Made by a program: the position numbers and the translations under genes | Shown: positions 1-9,936 of the stretch, piece after piece | Numbering within the stretch: the first letter of the stretch is position 1 | Layout: the number at the start of each line of letters is the position of its first letter | The notes under the pieces: model-generated | The model's database searches: none | What the model saw: the letters and a program-made list of their open reading frames with translations, nothing else | What the model was told of the DNA's origin: nothing | Assembly (NCBI RefSeq): GCF_030409905.1 | Contig: NZ_JAUFQT010000001.1 | Location: 489,001-553,000, forward strand | Direction of reading: 5' to 3' | DNA: 64,000 nucleotides | Source: Echinicola jeungdonensis | GTDB taxonomy: Bacteria; Bacteroidota; Bacteroidia; Cytophagales; Cyclobacteriaceae

Positions 1-1
1 C

Positions 2-1372
2 TCCCTTGACGGCAAAGATCTACAGGAACTTTTCACCGAGACAGGGCAGACCGAAAAGGAACGTTATGAGCATCTCTCGGGGTGTTTTCCCCACATCGAC
101 GGGGAGATGAAAAAGCCCGGCTGTACCCTGCAGGTACTGTGGAAGGAATATATCTCCCAAAATCCGGAAGGCTATAAATACAGCCAGTTCACCTGGCACT
201 ACCGGCAATGGAAGAAGCGCAACAACGCCAGTGGCAAGCTGTCCCACCGTGCCGGGGAAAAGCTTTTCGTGGACTTTTGCGGAAAGAAGCTGCACTACGT
301 TGACCGCCGGACTGGGGAGCAGATAGCCGTAGAGGTTTTTGTTGGTGTCCTGCCCTGCAGCCAGTACACTTACATAAGGGCGGTGCCCAGCCAAAAACGG
401 GAGGATTTTATCAGCTGTCTGGTCTATTGTCTGGGCTGGATGGGCGGGGTACCCTATGCCGTCGTCCCTGACAATCTCAAATCAGCAGTGGACAAGGCCT
501 CAAAATATGCCCCGGTCCTCAACAAGACCTTTTCGGATTTTGGCCTCCATTACGGCTGCGCCCTTGATCCTGCCCGGCCCTATAGCCCGCAGGACAAATC
601 ACTCGTGGAGCGTTCGGTCACCCTGGTCTACCAACGGATCTATTACCCCTTGGGCAACCATACCTTCTTCAGCCTGGAGGAGCTCAATGCGGCCATTGCA
701 GAAAAACTGGAGGAGTACAATGACTACCTGCTCAGCCATGGACAGGGCAGCAGGCGAAGCCAGTTTTTGGACATCGAAAAGGAGTTCCTGCAGCCCCTTC
801 CCAAAAGCATCTACAGCATCCGTTATTATAAAAAGGCCACCGTCCAGAAATCCTCCCATGTTTACCTGGGAGAGGACAAAAACTATTATAGCTGTCCCTA
901 TCGCTATATGGGCAAGAGCGTGGAGTTACAGTACAACCGGAACACCGTGGAGATATTTTACCGTCAGGAGCGGATCGCATCCCACAAAAGGGCTTCCCGG
1001 CAAGGCCAGTACATCACCATCGGGGAACATATGCCCAGCAACCACCAATACTACAATGACTGGAGCCCGGAATACTTTGACCGGAGGGCACAAAAAGTTG
1101 GTCCGAACACCCAGGAGTATATCGGAACGTTGATCGGCCAGTACACCTATCCCGAAATCGGCTACAAACAGGCACAGGGGATTCTTTCCTTCTTGAAAAG
1201 CTATGGACAGGAGCGTCTGGAAAGGGCCTGTAAACGGGCACTGGGCTTCGAAAAAGCCTCCTACCATACCCTTGAAAGGATACTTAAAAACAAAATGGAC
1301 CTCGAGGAACTGCCTCCTGCCAAGGATCATTTAACCCCGGGTCACAAGAACATCAGGGGCTCCTACAGCTGA
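2..1372 (+). CDS. istA: IS21-family transposase IstA, 5'-truncated by the window edge
   Basis: IstA is the DDE recombinase of IS21 elements and acts with the ATPase IstB. The frame is open from base 2, so the ATG at 107 is internal and not the true start. The N-terminal helix-turn-helix region is outside the window. The catalytic triad can be read in order: Asp in LFVDFCG, Asp in VPDNLKSAV, and Glu in SPQDKSLVERS. The C-terminal part is a DNA-binding-like region ending at the TGA at 1370-1372. It is followed after 50 bp by istB. Family assignment is secure; whether the element is active cannot be judged because its left end is missing. Confidence 0.92.
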   Translation, partial: SLDGKDLQELFTETGQTEKERYEHLSGCFPHIDGEMKKPGCTLQVLWKEYISQNPEGYKYSQFTWHYRQWKKRNNASGKLSHRAGEKLFVDFCGKKLHYVDRRTGEQIAVEVFVGVLPCSQYTYIRAVPSQKREDFISCLVYCLGWMGGVPYAVVPDNLKSAVDKASKYAPVLNKTFSDFGLHYGCALDPARPYSPQDKSLVERSVTLVYQRIYYPLGNHTFFSLEELNAAIAEKLEEYNDYLLSHGQGSRRSQFLDIEKEFLQPLPKSIYSIRYYKKATVQKSSHVYLGEDKNYYSCPYRYMGKSVELQYNRNTVEIFYRQERIASHKRASRQGQYITIGEHMPSNHQYYNDWSPEYFDRRAQKVGPNTQEYIGTLIGQYTYPEIGYKQAQGILSFLKSYGQERLERACKRALGFEKASYHTLERILKNKMDLEELPPAKDHLTPGHKNIRGSYS

Positions 1373-1422
1373 CAGGCCGCCCTCTTGATGAAACGAATTA
1401 TAATATCCCAACCAAATGAATT

Positions 1423-2160
1423 ATGAACGAACACAACACCATTGAAAAAATGAAACAGATGCGCATGGGTACCATGGCGGAACTTTACCACAAGAATCTG
1501 ACAGAACATCTCTATCAGGACATGTCGGCCGACGAACTGTTGGCCTTTCTAGTGGACAGCGAATGGGAGTACAGGCAGAACAAAAGCATAGACAACCTCA
1601 TACGTCAGGCAGGGTTTAAACAGGCCGCTGCGGCAACTGACATTGATTACCATAACTCCCGTAACCTGGACAGGGGGCTGTTTGAGAGATTGCTCGGACT
1701 GGCCTTCATCAAAAACCGGACGAACATCATCCTTACCGGGGCCACCGGATCCGGGAAAAGTTACCTGGCCCAGTGTCTTGGGGTCAGGGCCTGCCAGCAC
1801 AGGTTCAGGACGCTTTATTACAATACGGCCAGGTTTTTTGATGCGGTAAGATTGGCCAAGCTGGAAGGTACCTACCATAAACTGCTCAAAAAGCTCGAAA
1901 AAACCAATGTGCTCATCTTGGACGACTTTGGTCTGGCCCCGATGGATGGGCAGGCCAGGATTGCCCTTATGGACATCATGGAAGACCGCTATGAGAAAAG
2001 TTCAACGATCATTGCATCACAGATACCGGTCAGCCAATGGCATGGAACCATTGGTGATGACAGCATTGCAGATGCCGTGCTCGACAGGCTCGTATACTCC
2101 TCACATAGGATAGAACTGGAAGGAGAATCCATGAGAAGCAAAAAGAAGTTGGACAATTAA
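1423..2160 (+). CDS. istB: IS21-family helper ATPase IstB
   Basis: IstB is a DnaA/DnaC-like AAA+ ATPase that assists IstA in target selection and strand transfer. The 245-residue length is normal for the family. Walker A reads GATGSGKS at about residues 106-113 and Walker B reads VLILDDFGL at about 163-171. The gene starts at an ATG 50 bp after istA and ends about 28 bp before the first of the 24-bp end repeats. It looks intact. Confidence 0.95.
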   Translation: MNEHNTIEKMKQMRMGTMAELYHKNLTEHLYQDMSADELLAFLVDSEWEYRQNKSIDNLIRQAGFKQAAAATDIDYHNSRNLDRGLFERLLGLAFIKNRTNIILTGATGSGKSYLAQCLGVRACQHRFRTLYYNTARFFDAVRLAKLEGTYHKLLKKLEKTNVLILDDFGLAPMDGQARIALMDIMEDRYEKSSTIIASQIPVSQWHGTIGDDSIADAVLDRLVYSSHRIELEGESMRSKKKLDN

Positions 2161-2188
2161 ATTTTAACCCTATTATTGCACTTGGAAA

Positions 2189-2260
2189 GTGGCCCAATGA
2201 TTCCCGGAATCCGTGGCCCAGTATACGCCGGAAACACTGGCCCAGCATCGCCGGAATAGA
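2189..2260. repeat. Three tandem 24-bp repeats at the IS21 right end
   Basis: Units at 2189-2212, 2213-2236 and 2237-2260 share (G/C)TGGCCCA near the start and CCGGAA near the end, with a variable middle. IS21-family ends usually carry such multiple transposase-binding repeats, so this marks the right terminus of the element. The tandem arrangement with an exact 24-bp period is seen directly. Confidence 0.85.
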
Positions 2261-2261
2261 C

Positions 2262-2780
2262 AACAGGAACTTCAGCCCTGATGGCCCTGCAAAATCATGG
2301 GTATCGGACATTACCTACATCTGGACAGAAGAGGGATGGCTTTACCTGACCATGATCATGGACCTGTATGACCGTAAGATAATCGGATGGTCGATGTCCA
2401 CCACCATGCATGCCGGGGCAACAGTTATACCGGCATGGCGAATGGCACAGATCAACAGGCCTTTTTTCAGAGACCTGGTTTTCCATTCAGACAGGGGCGT
2501 ACAATATGCCTGCGGTGAATTCAAGAATGAACTCGATTCTGAAAAGGTGAGGCAGAGCATGAGCAGAAAAGGAAACTGCTGGGACAATGCAGTAGCTGAA
2601 AACTTCTTCAAAATCCTGAAATCGGAAACAGGATACCGTAAATACGGATCAGTAATGCAAGCAAAACAGGAAATTTTCGAATTTATTGAAATCTGGTACA
2701 ATAGGAACAGGAGACACTCCTCACTTGGGTACCTATCACCTGATCAGTTCGGAAAAACCAACAAAAAAATTACCGTATAA
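2262..2780 (+). pseudogene. IS3-type transposase OrfB, 3' fragment
   Basis: This is the C-terminal 172 codons of the IS3 OrfB integrase domain. It retains all three catalytic positions: Asp in WVSDITYIW, Asp in FHSDRGVQY, and Glu in DNAVAENFF. The first hundred or so residues and OrfA are missing because IS21 sequence replaces them at 2261. An internal ATG at 2352 could start a 142-residue product, but it would lack the first Asp. It is counted as a broken gene. Confidence 0.9.
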
Positions 2781-2909
2781 AGACTGACCTCGAAATTGTC
2801 AGGGTGATTTTTTTTTCAATATCGCACTGACAATTTGAGGAGCCCGCGGCAGGCGTTATTATATTAACATAGAGCTTAATCATTTGTCCAGTTTTTTGTT
2901 GCAAATCCA
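2262..2909 (+). mobile_element. Truncated IS3-type element (3' 648 bp), identical to the copy at 36870-37517
   Basis: Every base I compared between 2262-2909 and 36870-37517 is the same (constant offset 34608). The match stops exactly at the terminal TCCA, which is the right end of the intact copy. The 5' part of the element is replaced by IS21 sequence. The perfect match points to recent duplication. Confidence 0.92.
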
Positions 2910-3113
2910 GTGGCTAAGCGTTAATTGTTAAGCGTTTAGGGAACTATAACGGTTAATTGAAATTTAGAAAGATGTGGATGGCTATAGAGCGAAGGTCGAG
3001 GCCGGAAAGCAAAAGTCACTGCGAGGACGAAGCGGTCCCGCCTTTGAAAACGGAAGTTATTTCTTAAGCATTGGGTGCACGTTTAACATTTTAACGATTA
3101 ACACTTAACACCT
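2910..3113. repeat. Intergenic stretch made of dispersed repeat sequences
   Basis: Short motifs of the GTTAAGCGTTAA family occur near 2914-2940 and, inverted, at 3085-3112. Between them lies one copy of a second family (GTCACTGCGAGGA, then GAAGCGGTC, at about 3014-3045). The same two families recur at 4.9-5.4 kb and, on the other strand, at 37.6-38.1 kb. No gene was found here. Confidence 0.6.
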
Positions 3114-4844
3114 TTAAAAAAACGGAATCTTCTGATGATCGATAGTCGGAAGGAGATAAATCAAGTGAATTTGAGCAAATACACTGAACTTGTCCTTTCC
3201 AACTGGAAATTCAGGGGTGCTTTCGGGTTCAAGTTGCCATTGGTAATTGAGACCATTGATAAATTGAAGCCGGGAACTTAGTAAAAATCGATCCCACTGG
3301 TAATCAAAAAGGAGACCAAGGGAAAGATCAACCCAAGGTTTGCGTTCGGATTGTTGCCCTAATCCTCTGTAATAAAAATCCTGGTGATTGGCCAAGCGTT
3401 CCAGGACAATGCCGTATTTATTTAATTTGTCAATTAAAGACAGTTCAAGGGTTTGGATATTACTTCCTGCTTGGCCGGCTCCTACCCCCATGGATTCCCC
3501 ATAATTGGTAAAGCCCCTCACCTGGTAATGGGCATGCCAACTGGTTCCCCCTCTCAACCCATACCTTATATATCTATTAACCGACTCCTGCTGTTGGGTC
3601 ATTTCTGCCCTGACTTGCACCATTTTTTGGGATACCGGAAGTTTAAATATTTTATTAAAACCCATTAAATAAGCCCTGGCATGTTCTGGGTTTAACATAA
3701 ATTCCCGCCAATTCAGGGCATGGTCCCTCCTACCGTATTCAAAATAAAATTCAGCTTGGGCTTTGGGAACCAGATATCTACCAAAAATAGAAATTTGCTG
3801 GTCCTGCCTTTTCCCATCATAATTGACAGTATTTCCACCATCTATCAAACCAGACTTTGTAAGTACTTCAAAAACAGGAAACCAATCCCCAAAAGAGTTG
3901 GTCTTATCCTCACTGTATTGTTGAAAGGTCCGGTTCAGCCCCAGAAACAAACCTGGCACCCATTTGGGCTGATAACTAATGGAAATCCCATTCAGGTAAC
4001 GCCAATCCTCAGAAAGCTCATCAAAATATTGATCATTGAGTAATGGGTTTTGGGAGCCTTCAAATCCCGAAGGTTGTAATTTTCCCATTATCAATTGGCC
4101 CTCAAACGAACCCAAAAATGTTTTTGCAGGACGAGTAGTATTTAAGGTCAGATGGGGAAATCCTCTTGCATTATTGGAAAAAATCAGGGCATTAAACTGT
4201 CCTGGCCCCCACCAGATATTCTGGGTGGAAGCCCCCATTTCAAAGGAACCATAATTTAGGGTGATTTTGGATTGCCCCAAACCTAATTTTGAATAGGACT
4301 TGGTTCCAAACCTTTCTGGATTATCCCCATGATTCCAGGATACATACCTGGCGCTATTTATGGAATTCCCTAAATTATCCGGGAATCCTTGGTAAGGTCG
4401 ATTTTGCGCCCATACTAATTCCGGCATCAGCTGGATATTGAAAAACTTATATTTGGCCGCAATTCCCCCAGTAAGCATATACTGGAAACCCACATTAGGG
4501 ATCATGGGGCCATTCCCATAACCATAAGGCCTCCCTGTATTTAAGGCAAGGGTATTCCTAACCGGCATCCAAGTGATTACTTTATCTGGAGAATCCCGGT
4601 TAATTTCTCCCCAATGATACCCCGTTTCAAAAGGAGCATAATCATAACTGGGATCTATTCCAAAAAGAAAATTGGGTTGGAGAGGGCGAAGATTAAAGGA
4701 AATGGTGGAGTCTATTTCGCCGAGGAATTGTTTTCGGCGGAGGGATTCTTCGAGGGCTGGGGAGCCTGTTGGTAGGGTTTGGGCGAAGAGGTTTCCTAGG
4801 TTATAGCACAAAAAAGAAAGAAATAAAAACAGGAATCTGCCCAT
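3114..4844 (-). CDS. Wzi-like capsule assembly outer-membrane protein
   Basis: This 576-residue protein has a Sec signal peptide (hydrophobic residues about 3-20, cleavage after LFAQ) followed by a beta-rich sequence that resembles the capsule-assembly Wzi family. Wzi is an outer-membrane beta-barrel lectin that anchors capsule at the cell surface. Residues around STQNIWWGPGQ and FSNNARGFPH match the most conserved part of that family as I know it. The ATG at 4844 gives a clean signal peptide. It is the most distal gene of the polysaccharide locus, 704 bp after the epimerase, so it may have its own promoter. The family call is fairly sure; its role in this particular capsule is inferred from position. 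Confidence 0.82.
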   Translation of the reverse strand: MGRFLFLFLSFLCYNLGNLFAQTLPTGSPALEESLRRKQFLGEIDSTISFNLRPLQPNFLFGIDPSYDYAPFETGYHWGEINRDSPDKVITWMPVRNTLALNTGRPYGYGNGPMIPNVGFQYMLTGGIAAKYKFFNIQLMPELVWAQNRPYQGFPDNLGNSINSARYVSWNHGDNPERFGTKSYSKLGLGQSKITLNYGSFEMGASTQNIWWGPGQFNALIFSNNARGFPHLTLNTTRPAKTFLGSFEGQLIMGKLQPSGFEGSQNPLLNDQYFDELSEDWRYLNGISISYQPKWVPGLFLGLNRTFQQYSEDKTNSFGDWFPVFEVLTKSGLIDGGNTVNYDGKRQDQQISIFGRYLVPKAQAEFYFEYGRRDHALNWREFMLNPEHARAYLMGFNKIFKLPVSQKMVQVRAEMTQQQESVNRYIRYGLRGGTSWHAHYQVRGFTNYGESMGVGAGQAGSNIQTLELSLIDKLNKYGIVLERLANHQDFYYRGLGQQSERKPWVDLSLGLLFDYQWDRFLLSSRLQFINGLNYQWQLEPESTPEFPVGKDKFSVFAQIHLIYLLPTIDHQKIPFF

Positions 4845-5548
4845 CAGGAATAAGGTTGATTTTCAAGGGACAAAGATGGGGATATTTTTTTGTTTTTGGT
4901 AGGGGATATGGGATTTGATAATTGTGATTTGGAGAGAAATTGTTAATTGTTAAGCGTTTGGGGAGCGATCGCAGTTATCAGAAACTTAAAAAGATGTGGA
5001 AAGCAGAATGGCGAAGAACGAAGGGCGAAAGGGGAAACGTCACTGCGAGGAGGAACGACGAAGCAGTCTCGCATTTGGAAACAAAGTTTAACTGTTTATT
5101 TGGTTAATTGGTTAACTGAAAAACCAAGGTCGGTGGCTGAGCGGAGTCGAAGCCAACCGTTTTAGGGAAGAAAAATTTAACAGGTCATCGGAATAATTCG
5201 GGATTCGGGATTGGATAATAGTGATTCGAAGGTTAAGCGATAAATTTTAAGTGTTAAGCGTTGGGCGCAAATGGCCGAAAGCCGAAGGGCGAAAGCAGTA
5301 CGTCACTGCCTCCTGGAGCTTTGCGTAGAGGAACAACAAAGCAGTCTGGCATTTGGAAACGGAGGTTATTTCCTTATCTGCTTAATCTTTTAAATAAAAA
5401 CTGGAATTCAGGAAAGGAAAATTGTGATTAGAATTGTTGTTTAGTAGAGCTGAGGTTTCTGGTTTAATTGGACCAAAACCTAAGGATTTCGGATTTGAAC
5501 TTCGACTCCACTGCGGATTTTTTGGTCTAAATTCTATCATTTTACGTC
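4845..5548. repeat. Gene-free region with two copies of a dispersed repeat
   Basis: Two copies of a compound repeat are visible, at about 4935-5110 and 5225-5385. Each has a GTTAAGCGTTxGGG block, an AAGGGCGAAAG block, a CGTCACTGC block, a GAAGCAGTCT or AAAGCAGTCT block and a TTTGGAAAC block in that order. Related copies lie at 2.9-3.1 kb and inverted at 37.6-38.1 kb. Short open frames inside it are products of the repeat and were not called. Confidence 0.6.
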
Positions 5549-6631
5549 TTAAGATTCCTGGCTTTCTACAATAGACTTACTTTCCTTGTAAAAGTCCCTG
5601 TACCATTTAACAAATTCTTTTACCCCTTGGTCAATTGAAGTTTCTGGTTTATACCCTAAGTCATTTTCCAATTCACTTGTATCAGCATAGGTGGAAGGAA
5701 CATCTCCTGGTTGAATAGGTAATAATTCTTTTTTTGCTTTTATTCCTAAATTATTTTCTATAGTCTCTATAAAATCCATTAATTTAACTGGATTGGAATT
5801 TCCAATGTTATAAATTTTATATGGAGCTTTAGCACTTGAAGGGTCCGGCGCCTCACCATTCCAATCAGGATTTCCTTTAGGTGGGTTGTCAATTACGCTA
5901 ACAATTCCTTCAACAATATCGTCAATAAAGGTAAAATCCCTTTGCATATCCCCATAATTAAATACCTTAATAGGATCCCCCTTAATAATTTTTGATGTAA
6001 AAATCATAGGGGCCATATCGGGCCTACCCCATGGGCCGTAAACAGTAAAAAACCTTAATCCGGTTGTTGGAATATTAAATAAATGGCTATAAGTATGGGC
6101 CATCAATTCGTTAGATTTTTTTGATGCAGCATAAAGAGAAACTGGATGGTTTACGGAGTGCGAAGTTGAAAATGGCATTTGTGAATTCGCCCCATAAACT
6201 GAACTTGAAGAAGCATAAACCAAATGTCCAGTATTATGATTTCGGCAAGCTTCAAGAATATGAGTAAATCCCACTATATTAGAATCAATATATGCTAACG
6301 GGTTTTCTAGTGAATACCTTACACCTGCTTGTGCCGCCAAATTCACCACCGCATCAAATTGTTCCTCTTCAAACAGCCGGTCAATGCCACTCTTGTCCTC
6401 AAGATTCAACTGGATAAAGCGATAATTGGGATAAACATCACTATGCACGACTTTGCCATATTTAATTTTATCATAGGGTATCCCCGTCATTGCAAGACGG
6501 CCATACTTTAGTTGGATATCATAGTAGTCATTTATACTGTCCAAGCCTACCACGGTATCGCCCCGCTCAAGTAACATTTGGGCCAAGTGGAAACCAATAA
6601 ATCCGGCTGTGCCGGTAATGAGAATTTTCAT
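5549..6631 (-). CDS. CapI/UDP-glucuronate 4-epimerase-type NAD-dependent epimerase
   Basis: This is an extended short-chain dehydrogenase, 360 residues, that would interconvert UDP-glucuronate and UDP-galacturonate in the cytoplasm. The Rossmann glycine motif GTAGFIG lies at residues 7-13. The catalytic Ser region reads YASSSSVYG and the Tyr-Lys pair is in YAASKKSNE. The segment after the glycine motif (LDSINDYYD) is typical of the CapI/LpsL group and not of GalE. Its likely substrate is made by the UDP-glucose dehydrogenase at 31951-33297 of the same locus. Substrate specificity is inferred from the subgroup. Confidence 0.85.
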   Translation of the reverse strand: MKILITGTAGFIGFHLAQMLLERGDTVVGLDSINDYYDIQLKYGRLAMTGIPYDKIKYGKVVHSDVYPNYRFIQLNLEDKSGIDRLFEEEQFDAVVNLAAQAGVRYSLENPLAYIDSNIVGFTHILEACRNHNTGHLVYASSSSVYGANSQMPFSTSHSVNHPVSLYAASKKSNELMAHTYSHLFNIPTTGLRFFTVYGPWGRPDMAPMIFTSKIIKGDPIKVFNYGDMQRDFTFIDDIVEGIVSVIDNPPKGNPDWNGEAPDPSSAKAPYKIYNIGNSNPVKLMDFIETIENNLGIKAKKELLPIQPGDVPSTYADTSELENDLGYKPETSIDQGVKEFVKWYRDFYKESKSIVESQES

Positions 6632-6869
6632 TTAATAATTCTTTTATAAATTAGATCAAATAGCTTCAAGACTGGAGCCGAACCGTGATGATTGGTAAGG
6701 ACAATTACAAATTGCGAGAATATGAAGTTGTATTTACAAACTAAAACTAAGCGTTTTTTTCAGTCCATAAATATTCAGTGTGTTAATTTTTTCCAAAATT
6801 CCTAACAGATGAAAGTTATAGGGTGAAAATTTCACTATAAAATTTGTTTTCAATTTTGTCGATTCTATA

Positions 6870-8909
6870 TCATAATTTAATTTTCCACCGATTTAACCTC
6901 TCCAATGTGGCCTGATCCATTTTAGACTTGGTAACAGTTTCCTGTCTTTCCTCGGTTTTAAACCCTTCGCCCATTCCAAAATACCTAACATTGTATAATC
7001 TTGTTCCAGATATATGGTTTTTTCTCTCAACTTTCTCAAAGTTCATAAAATCAACAAGATGTGGGTACTTCTCAACAAACTTAGTAGATCTTATATCCAC
7101 AATCTCAGTAAACTTCTTATAATTCTCAGGGGAGTCAAAAAATCTATTCTTAACAGTTTGATTTGACCAATACTTCGCATAATAAGCCTTTCCACAATTG
7201 ATAAAAGTATTATTCTTCAATTGATTAAAAGCCCCTCCATTTATAGTTATAGCACCAAAAAGTGGAGAGCCTGATTCAATAAAAATATTATCCTCTATAA
7301 TCAAACCACTATTCCCATCATCAATATAAATAGAAGCAATCATATTACTTTTAGGATTATTAATCCCATTAAATATGTTTCCCTTGATGATTGTTCCTGT
7401 AGATGATGGATCATTTCCACTATAAACACCTCCCATATCAGTAAATTCATTGCAAACATCTTCAATCAAATTGTCTTCAATCACATGGTCATTTCCACTA
7501 AATATAATGGCTTGTCCAGGAGCACCATATAAGTGATTATTTGAAATTAAATGTCCCACTCCAACTATTCTGATACCGGGAGAATAACTTCTAAAGACCC
7601 TTGAGAAGTCATTTATCACACAGTTAGTAACGGAGTTATTTGAGGGAATTAAGTTTTTCCTTTCACCTCCGGACAAGTAGATCCCCTCTGCTCCTGTATT
7701 TGATATTTTACAGGAATCGATTTTAAGATTTTCGCAGTTTTCTGTTTTAATACCTTCCAGCCCTATATTTCGAAAAGTCGAATTACTTATAGTGATATTC
7801 TTAGAGTCGACAAGTTCCACCCCCCTTCCTCTCGTAGTTGTAAAATTCAATCCCTTGATAGTGATAGGAACATCTGAATTCTCAATCCTCATAAAAGGAC
7901 TTCCCAAAACGGAAAGACTTAAAGTTGCTCTTTTCAAATTCCCAGGCGGAATAAGAAAAATCTGTTCTTTGTCTTTATCATAAAACCACTCCCCTTTAGT
8001 ATCCAATGCTTCATAAACATTAAAGAAATAAAAACCTCTCAAATTTCGAGAGCTTTTTAGTACTTCGGTAGTAGTGTCATTTGTAGCATAAATACCGTGG
8101 TAAGGCGTTTTTGAAGTAACAAGTTTATTCGACACTAAATCCAGGTCCTTTACCTTAAAATTATTATTAATCCAACCAACTGAAAATTGTCCTCCTATCC
8201 GTACTTCATCTATTACTTTCCAATTTAGCTTTACATTCGGATCAAAGTAAAAAACTGACTCTTCCCTTAGATTTTGCGGGTCACTTGAAATAACCCGATC
8301 GATAGATATCAGTTTATTATTAGGATGCCTCGCCAACTGCATGGGCTCATCATTAAAAAAAAGCTCCATGGCGAGCGGATTTTTCGTTTCGTAAAAACCT
8401 GTAGAATTGATACGGGATATTTCACCAATTTCTCCATTAAGTCCCTCAGGTAGATTCAAGTAGTAAATATTACTACCTGACTTGTATTTTTTAAACGAAG
8501 TAGCTTCTAACGGAAACCCACCTGAGATAACTACTTTTTCACGTTCAAAATTTGATATAGTTAGACTTTGGAGATCAAGATTCTGTTGATTCAATACTAA
8601 ACCTGCCGACTGGTATACCCCCTCCCTTAGAAATAAAGTTACATTAGTTCGACTTTTGCCAACCCTACGAATAGCTTCTTTAATGGATCTCAATGGCTGT
8701 AAAGATGTTCCAGGATAACTGTCAGTTCCTTTTGGTGAAATAAAGACAACAACATTTTTCTGATTTTGCCCTTGACAAATTGAAATTGCACGCCCCCCTT
8801 CACTCGTGTCTAAATCGATCTCCTTAGAGTCAGAGTTTCCGGATACCCGCCCCCCTTCCGTACTAGTACAACAAACCAACAGAAATGACAAATAAAATAG
8901 TGGCCACAT
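6870..8909 (-). CDS. Secreted right-handed parallel beta-helix protein
   Basis: This is a 679-residue exported protein. The N-terminus (MWPLFYLSFLLVCCTS) is a short hydrophobic signal ending in two cysteines, so it is probably a lipoprotein, although the lipobox is not canonical. Residues about 50-100 (ISPKGTDSYPGTSLQPLRSI) match the entry strand seen in pectate-lyase-like and chondroitinase-B-like helices. From about residue 340 to 570 there are repeated short strands with N/S/G turns typical of parallel beta-helix coils. Such proteins bind, cleave or epimerise acidic polysaccharides. Within a capsule locus it could trim or modify the polymer. No catalytic residues could be assigned, so the activity is unknown. 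Confidence 0.75.
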   Translation of the reverse strand: MWPLFYLSFLLVCCTSTEGGRVSGNSDSKEIDLDTSEGGRAISICQGQNQKNVVVFISPKGTDSYPGTSLQPLRSIKEAIRRVGKSRTNVTLFLREGVYQSAGLVLNQQNLDLQSLTISNFEREKVVISGGFPLEATSFKKYKSGSNIYYLNLPEGLNGEIGEISRINSTGFYETKNPLAMELFFNDEPMQLARHPNNKLISIDRVISSDPQNLREESVFYFDPNVKLNWKVIDEVRIGGQFSVGWINNNFKVKDLDLVSNKLVTSKTPYHGIYATNDTTTEVLKSSRNLRGFYFFNVYEALDTKGEWFYDKDKEQIFLIPPGNLKRATLSLSVLGSPFMRIENSDVPITIKGLNFTTTRGRGVELVDSKNITISNSTFRNIGLEGIKTENCENLKIDSCKISNTGAEGIYLSGGERKNLIPSNNSVTNCVINDFSRVFRSYSPGIRIVGVGHLISNNHLYGAPGQAIIFSGNDHVIEDNLIEDVCNEFTDMGGVYSGNDPSSTGTIIKGNIFNGINNPKSNMIASIYIDDGNSGLIIEDNIFIESGSPLFGAITINGGAFNQLKNNTFINCGKAYYAKYWSNQTVKNRFFDSPENYKKFTEIVDIRSTKFVEKYPHLVDFMNFEKVERKNHISGTRLYNVRYFGMGEGFKTEERQETVTKSKMDQATLERLNRWKIKL

Positions 8910-9093
8910 GTTTATAAATTTAGGGCATCATATCAGAATAACATCAAATCCAACATCATTTTTGAAGACTATTTTTTTAATAATAACAATCTTTCTATGG
9001 AAACAATGAAGTACGATGCGTATTGAAAAGTGCAAATGCAATCCACACCTGGCTCGGATGCTATTCTACGGATAGACGAGATTGGTTATTACA

Positions 9094-9936
9094 CTAATTC
9101 TGACAAAACAATTCATAGTTATGAAGGACATTTTCAATTTTAGATGTTCCAAACACGATGTAATCTAAATTTAATTCTTTTATATATTGAATGGATTGAG
9201 GAATATTACTTGCACCACTTGCAAATATACTCATACCCATTAACATATAAGGATGTGAATCATTAATAAAGGATTCTACCTCTTTTAGTGATGGGAACAC
9301 ATTAAAACCTTCAGCATTAATGTTAAAGCAAACAATAAGGTCTTGAAGTATTTTAGGATCCACCTTATCTAAAATTTTGTTTAAAATAATTGGGTTTAGT
9401 GTGATTATTCCAGGTTTATATCCTTTCTGGATTACCTCCTTAATAAATTTAATCAAAATATCTTCTCTGCCCATTCCTATGAGCAAATCAGTAACTATAT
9501 TCTGAAGATATACAATACTTCCCTTTCGAAGCTTTTTTGGAACTTCAAGATCCAATGCCAAAGGCATAAGATGAAGCAAGTTTCTTGTTACAAAAAGTTT
9601 TACAATTTCATTAAAATTAGAAACTATTGAGATATTCTTAAAGAGGTAAGAAAGCAAGCTAAGCATTCCATTTTCATTTACCATACTCGCATATTTATGC
9701 GGATATGGTATACTATAGTGGATCTCTTTGTTCAAATCATAATTTTTACCATCTATTAAATCATATCCTATTTCATTGGAATTAATCATAAAACCATCCA
9801 ATCCAATTTCAAGCGAAGAATTTATAAATTCATCAATTTTGTTGACTGTAGAAAACTTTTGTTTAGTTTGGCTCCCTTTTTCTAAATCAAAATGGTTTAT
9901 TCCAAAAAACTGATTATCACCTAGAATTATTTTCAT
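9094..9936 (-). CDS. Uncharacterised TIM-barrel-like protein of the polysaccharide locus
   Basis: I do not recognise a named family for this 280-residue protein. It has no signal peptide or membrane segment. Alternating strands and helices, with an aldo/keto-reductase-like beginning (LGDNQFFGI) and end (GASNIPQSIQYIKEL then YIVFGTSK), suggest a TIM barrel. No NADPH-binding or catalytic Tyr motif of true aldo/keto reductases is evident. The start codon overlaps the stop of the upstream oxidoreductase in a TAATG arrangement, which implies translational coupling and a shared task, perhaps making or transferring a modified sugar. The function is unknown. Confidence 0.6.
   Translation of the reverse strand: MKIILGDNQFFGINHFDLEKGSQTKQKFSTVNKIDEFINSSLEIGLDGFMINSNEIGYDLIDGKNYDLNKEIHYSIPYPHKYASMVNENGMLSLLSYLFKNISIVSNFNEIVKLFVTRNLLHLMPLALDLEVPKKLRKGSIVYLQNIVTDLLIGMGREDILIKFIKEVIQKGYKPGIITLNPIILNKILDKVDPKILQDLIVCFNINAEGFNVFPSLKEVESFINDSHPYMLMGMSIFASGASNIPQSIQYIKELNLDYIVFGTSKIENVLHNYELFCQN

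Larger units (their letters stand above)
1..2261 (+). mobile_element. IS21-family insertion sequence, left part outside the window
   Basis: The element carries istA (running in from the left edge) and istB in the usual order. It ends in three tandem 24-bp repeats typical of IS21-type transposase binding ends. Base composition is visibly more G/C rich than the neighbouring polysaccharide genes. Its right end lies against an internal point of an IS3-type element, so IS21 most likely inserted into that element. The other IS21 end and the rest of the IS3 copy would lie left of the window. The exact last base (2261 or 2262) is ambiguous because one base is shared with the IS3 sequence. Confidence 0.85.

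Noticed and set aside
456..1133. 225-codon open frame inside istA in another frame
   Set aside because: It is an alternative frame of a G/C-rich transposase gene with strong family motifs in the other frame; its sequence has no recognisable domain.
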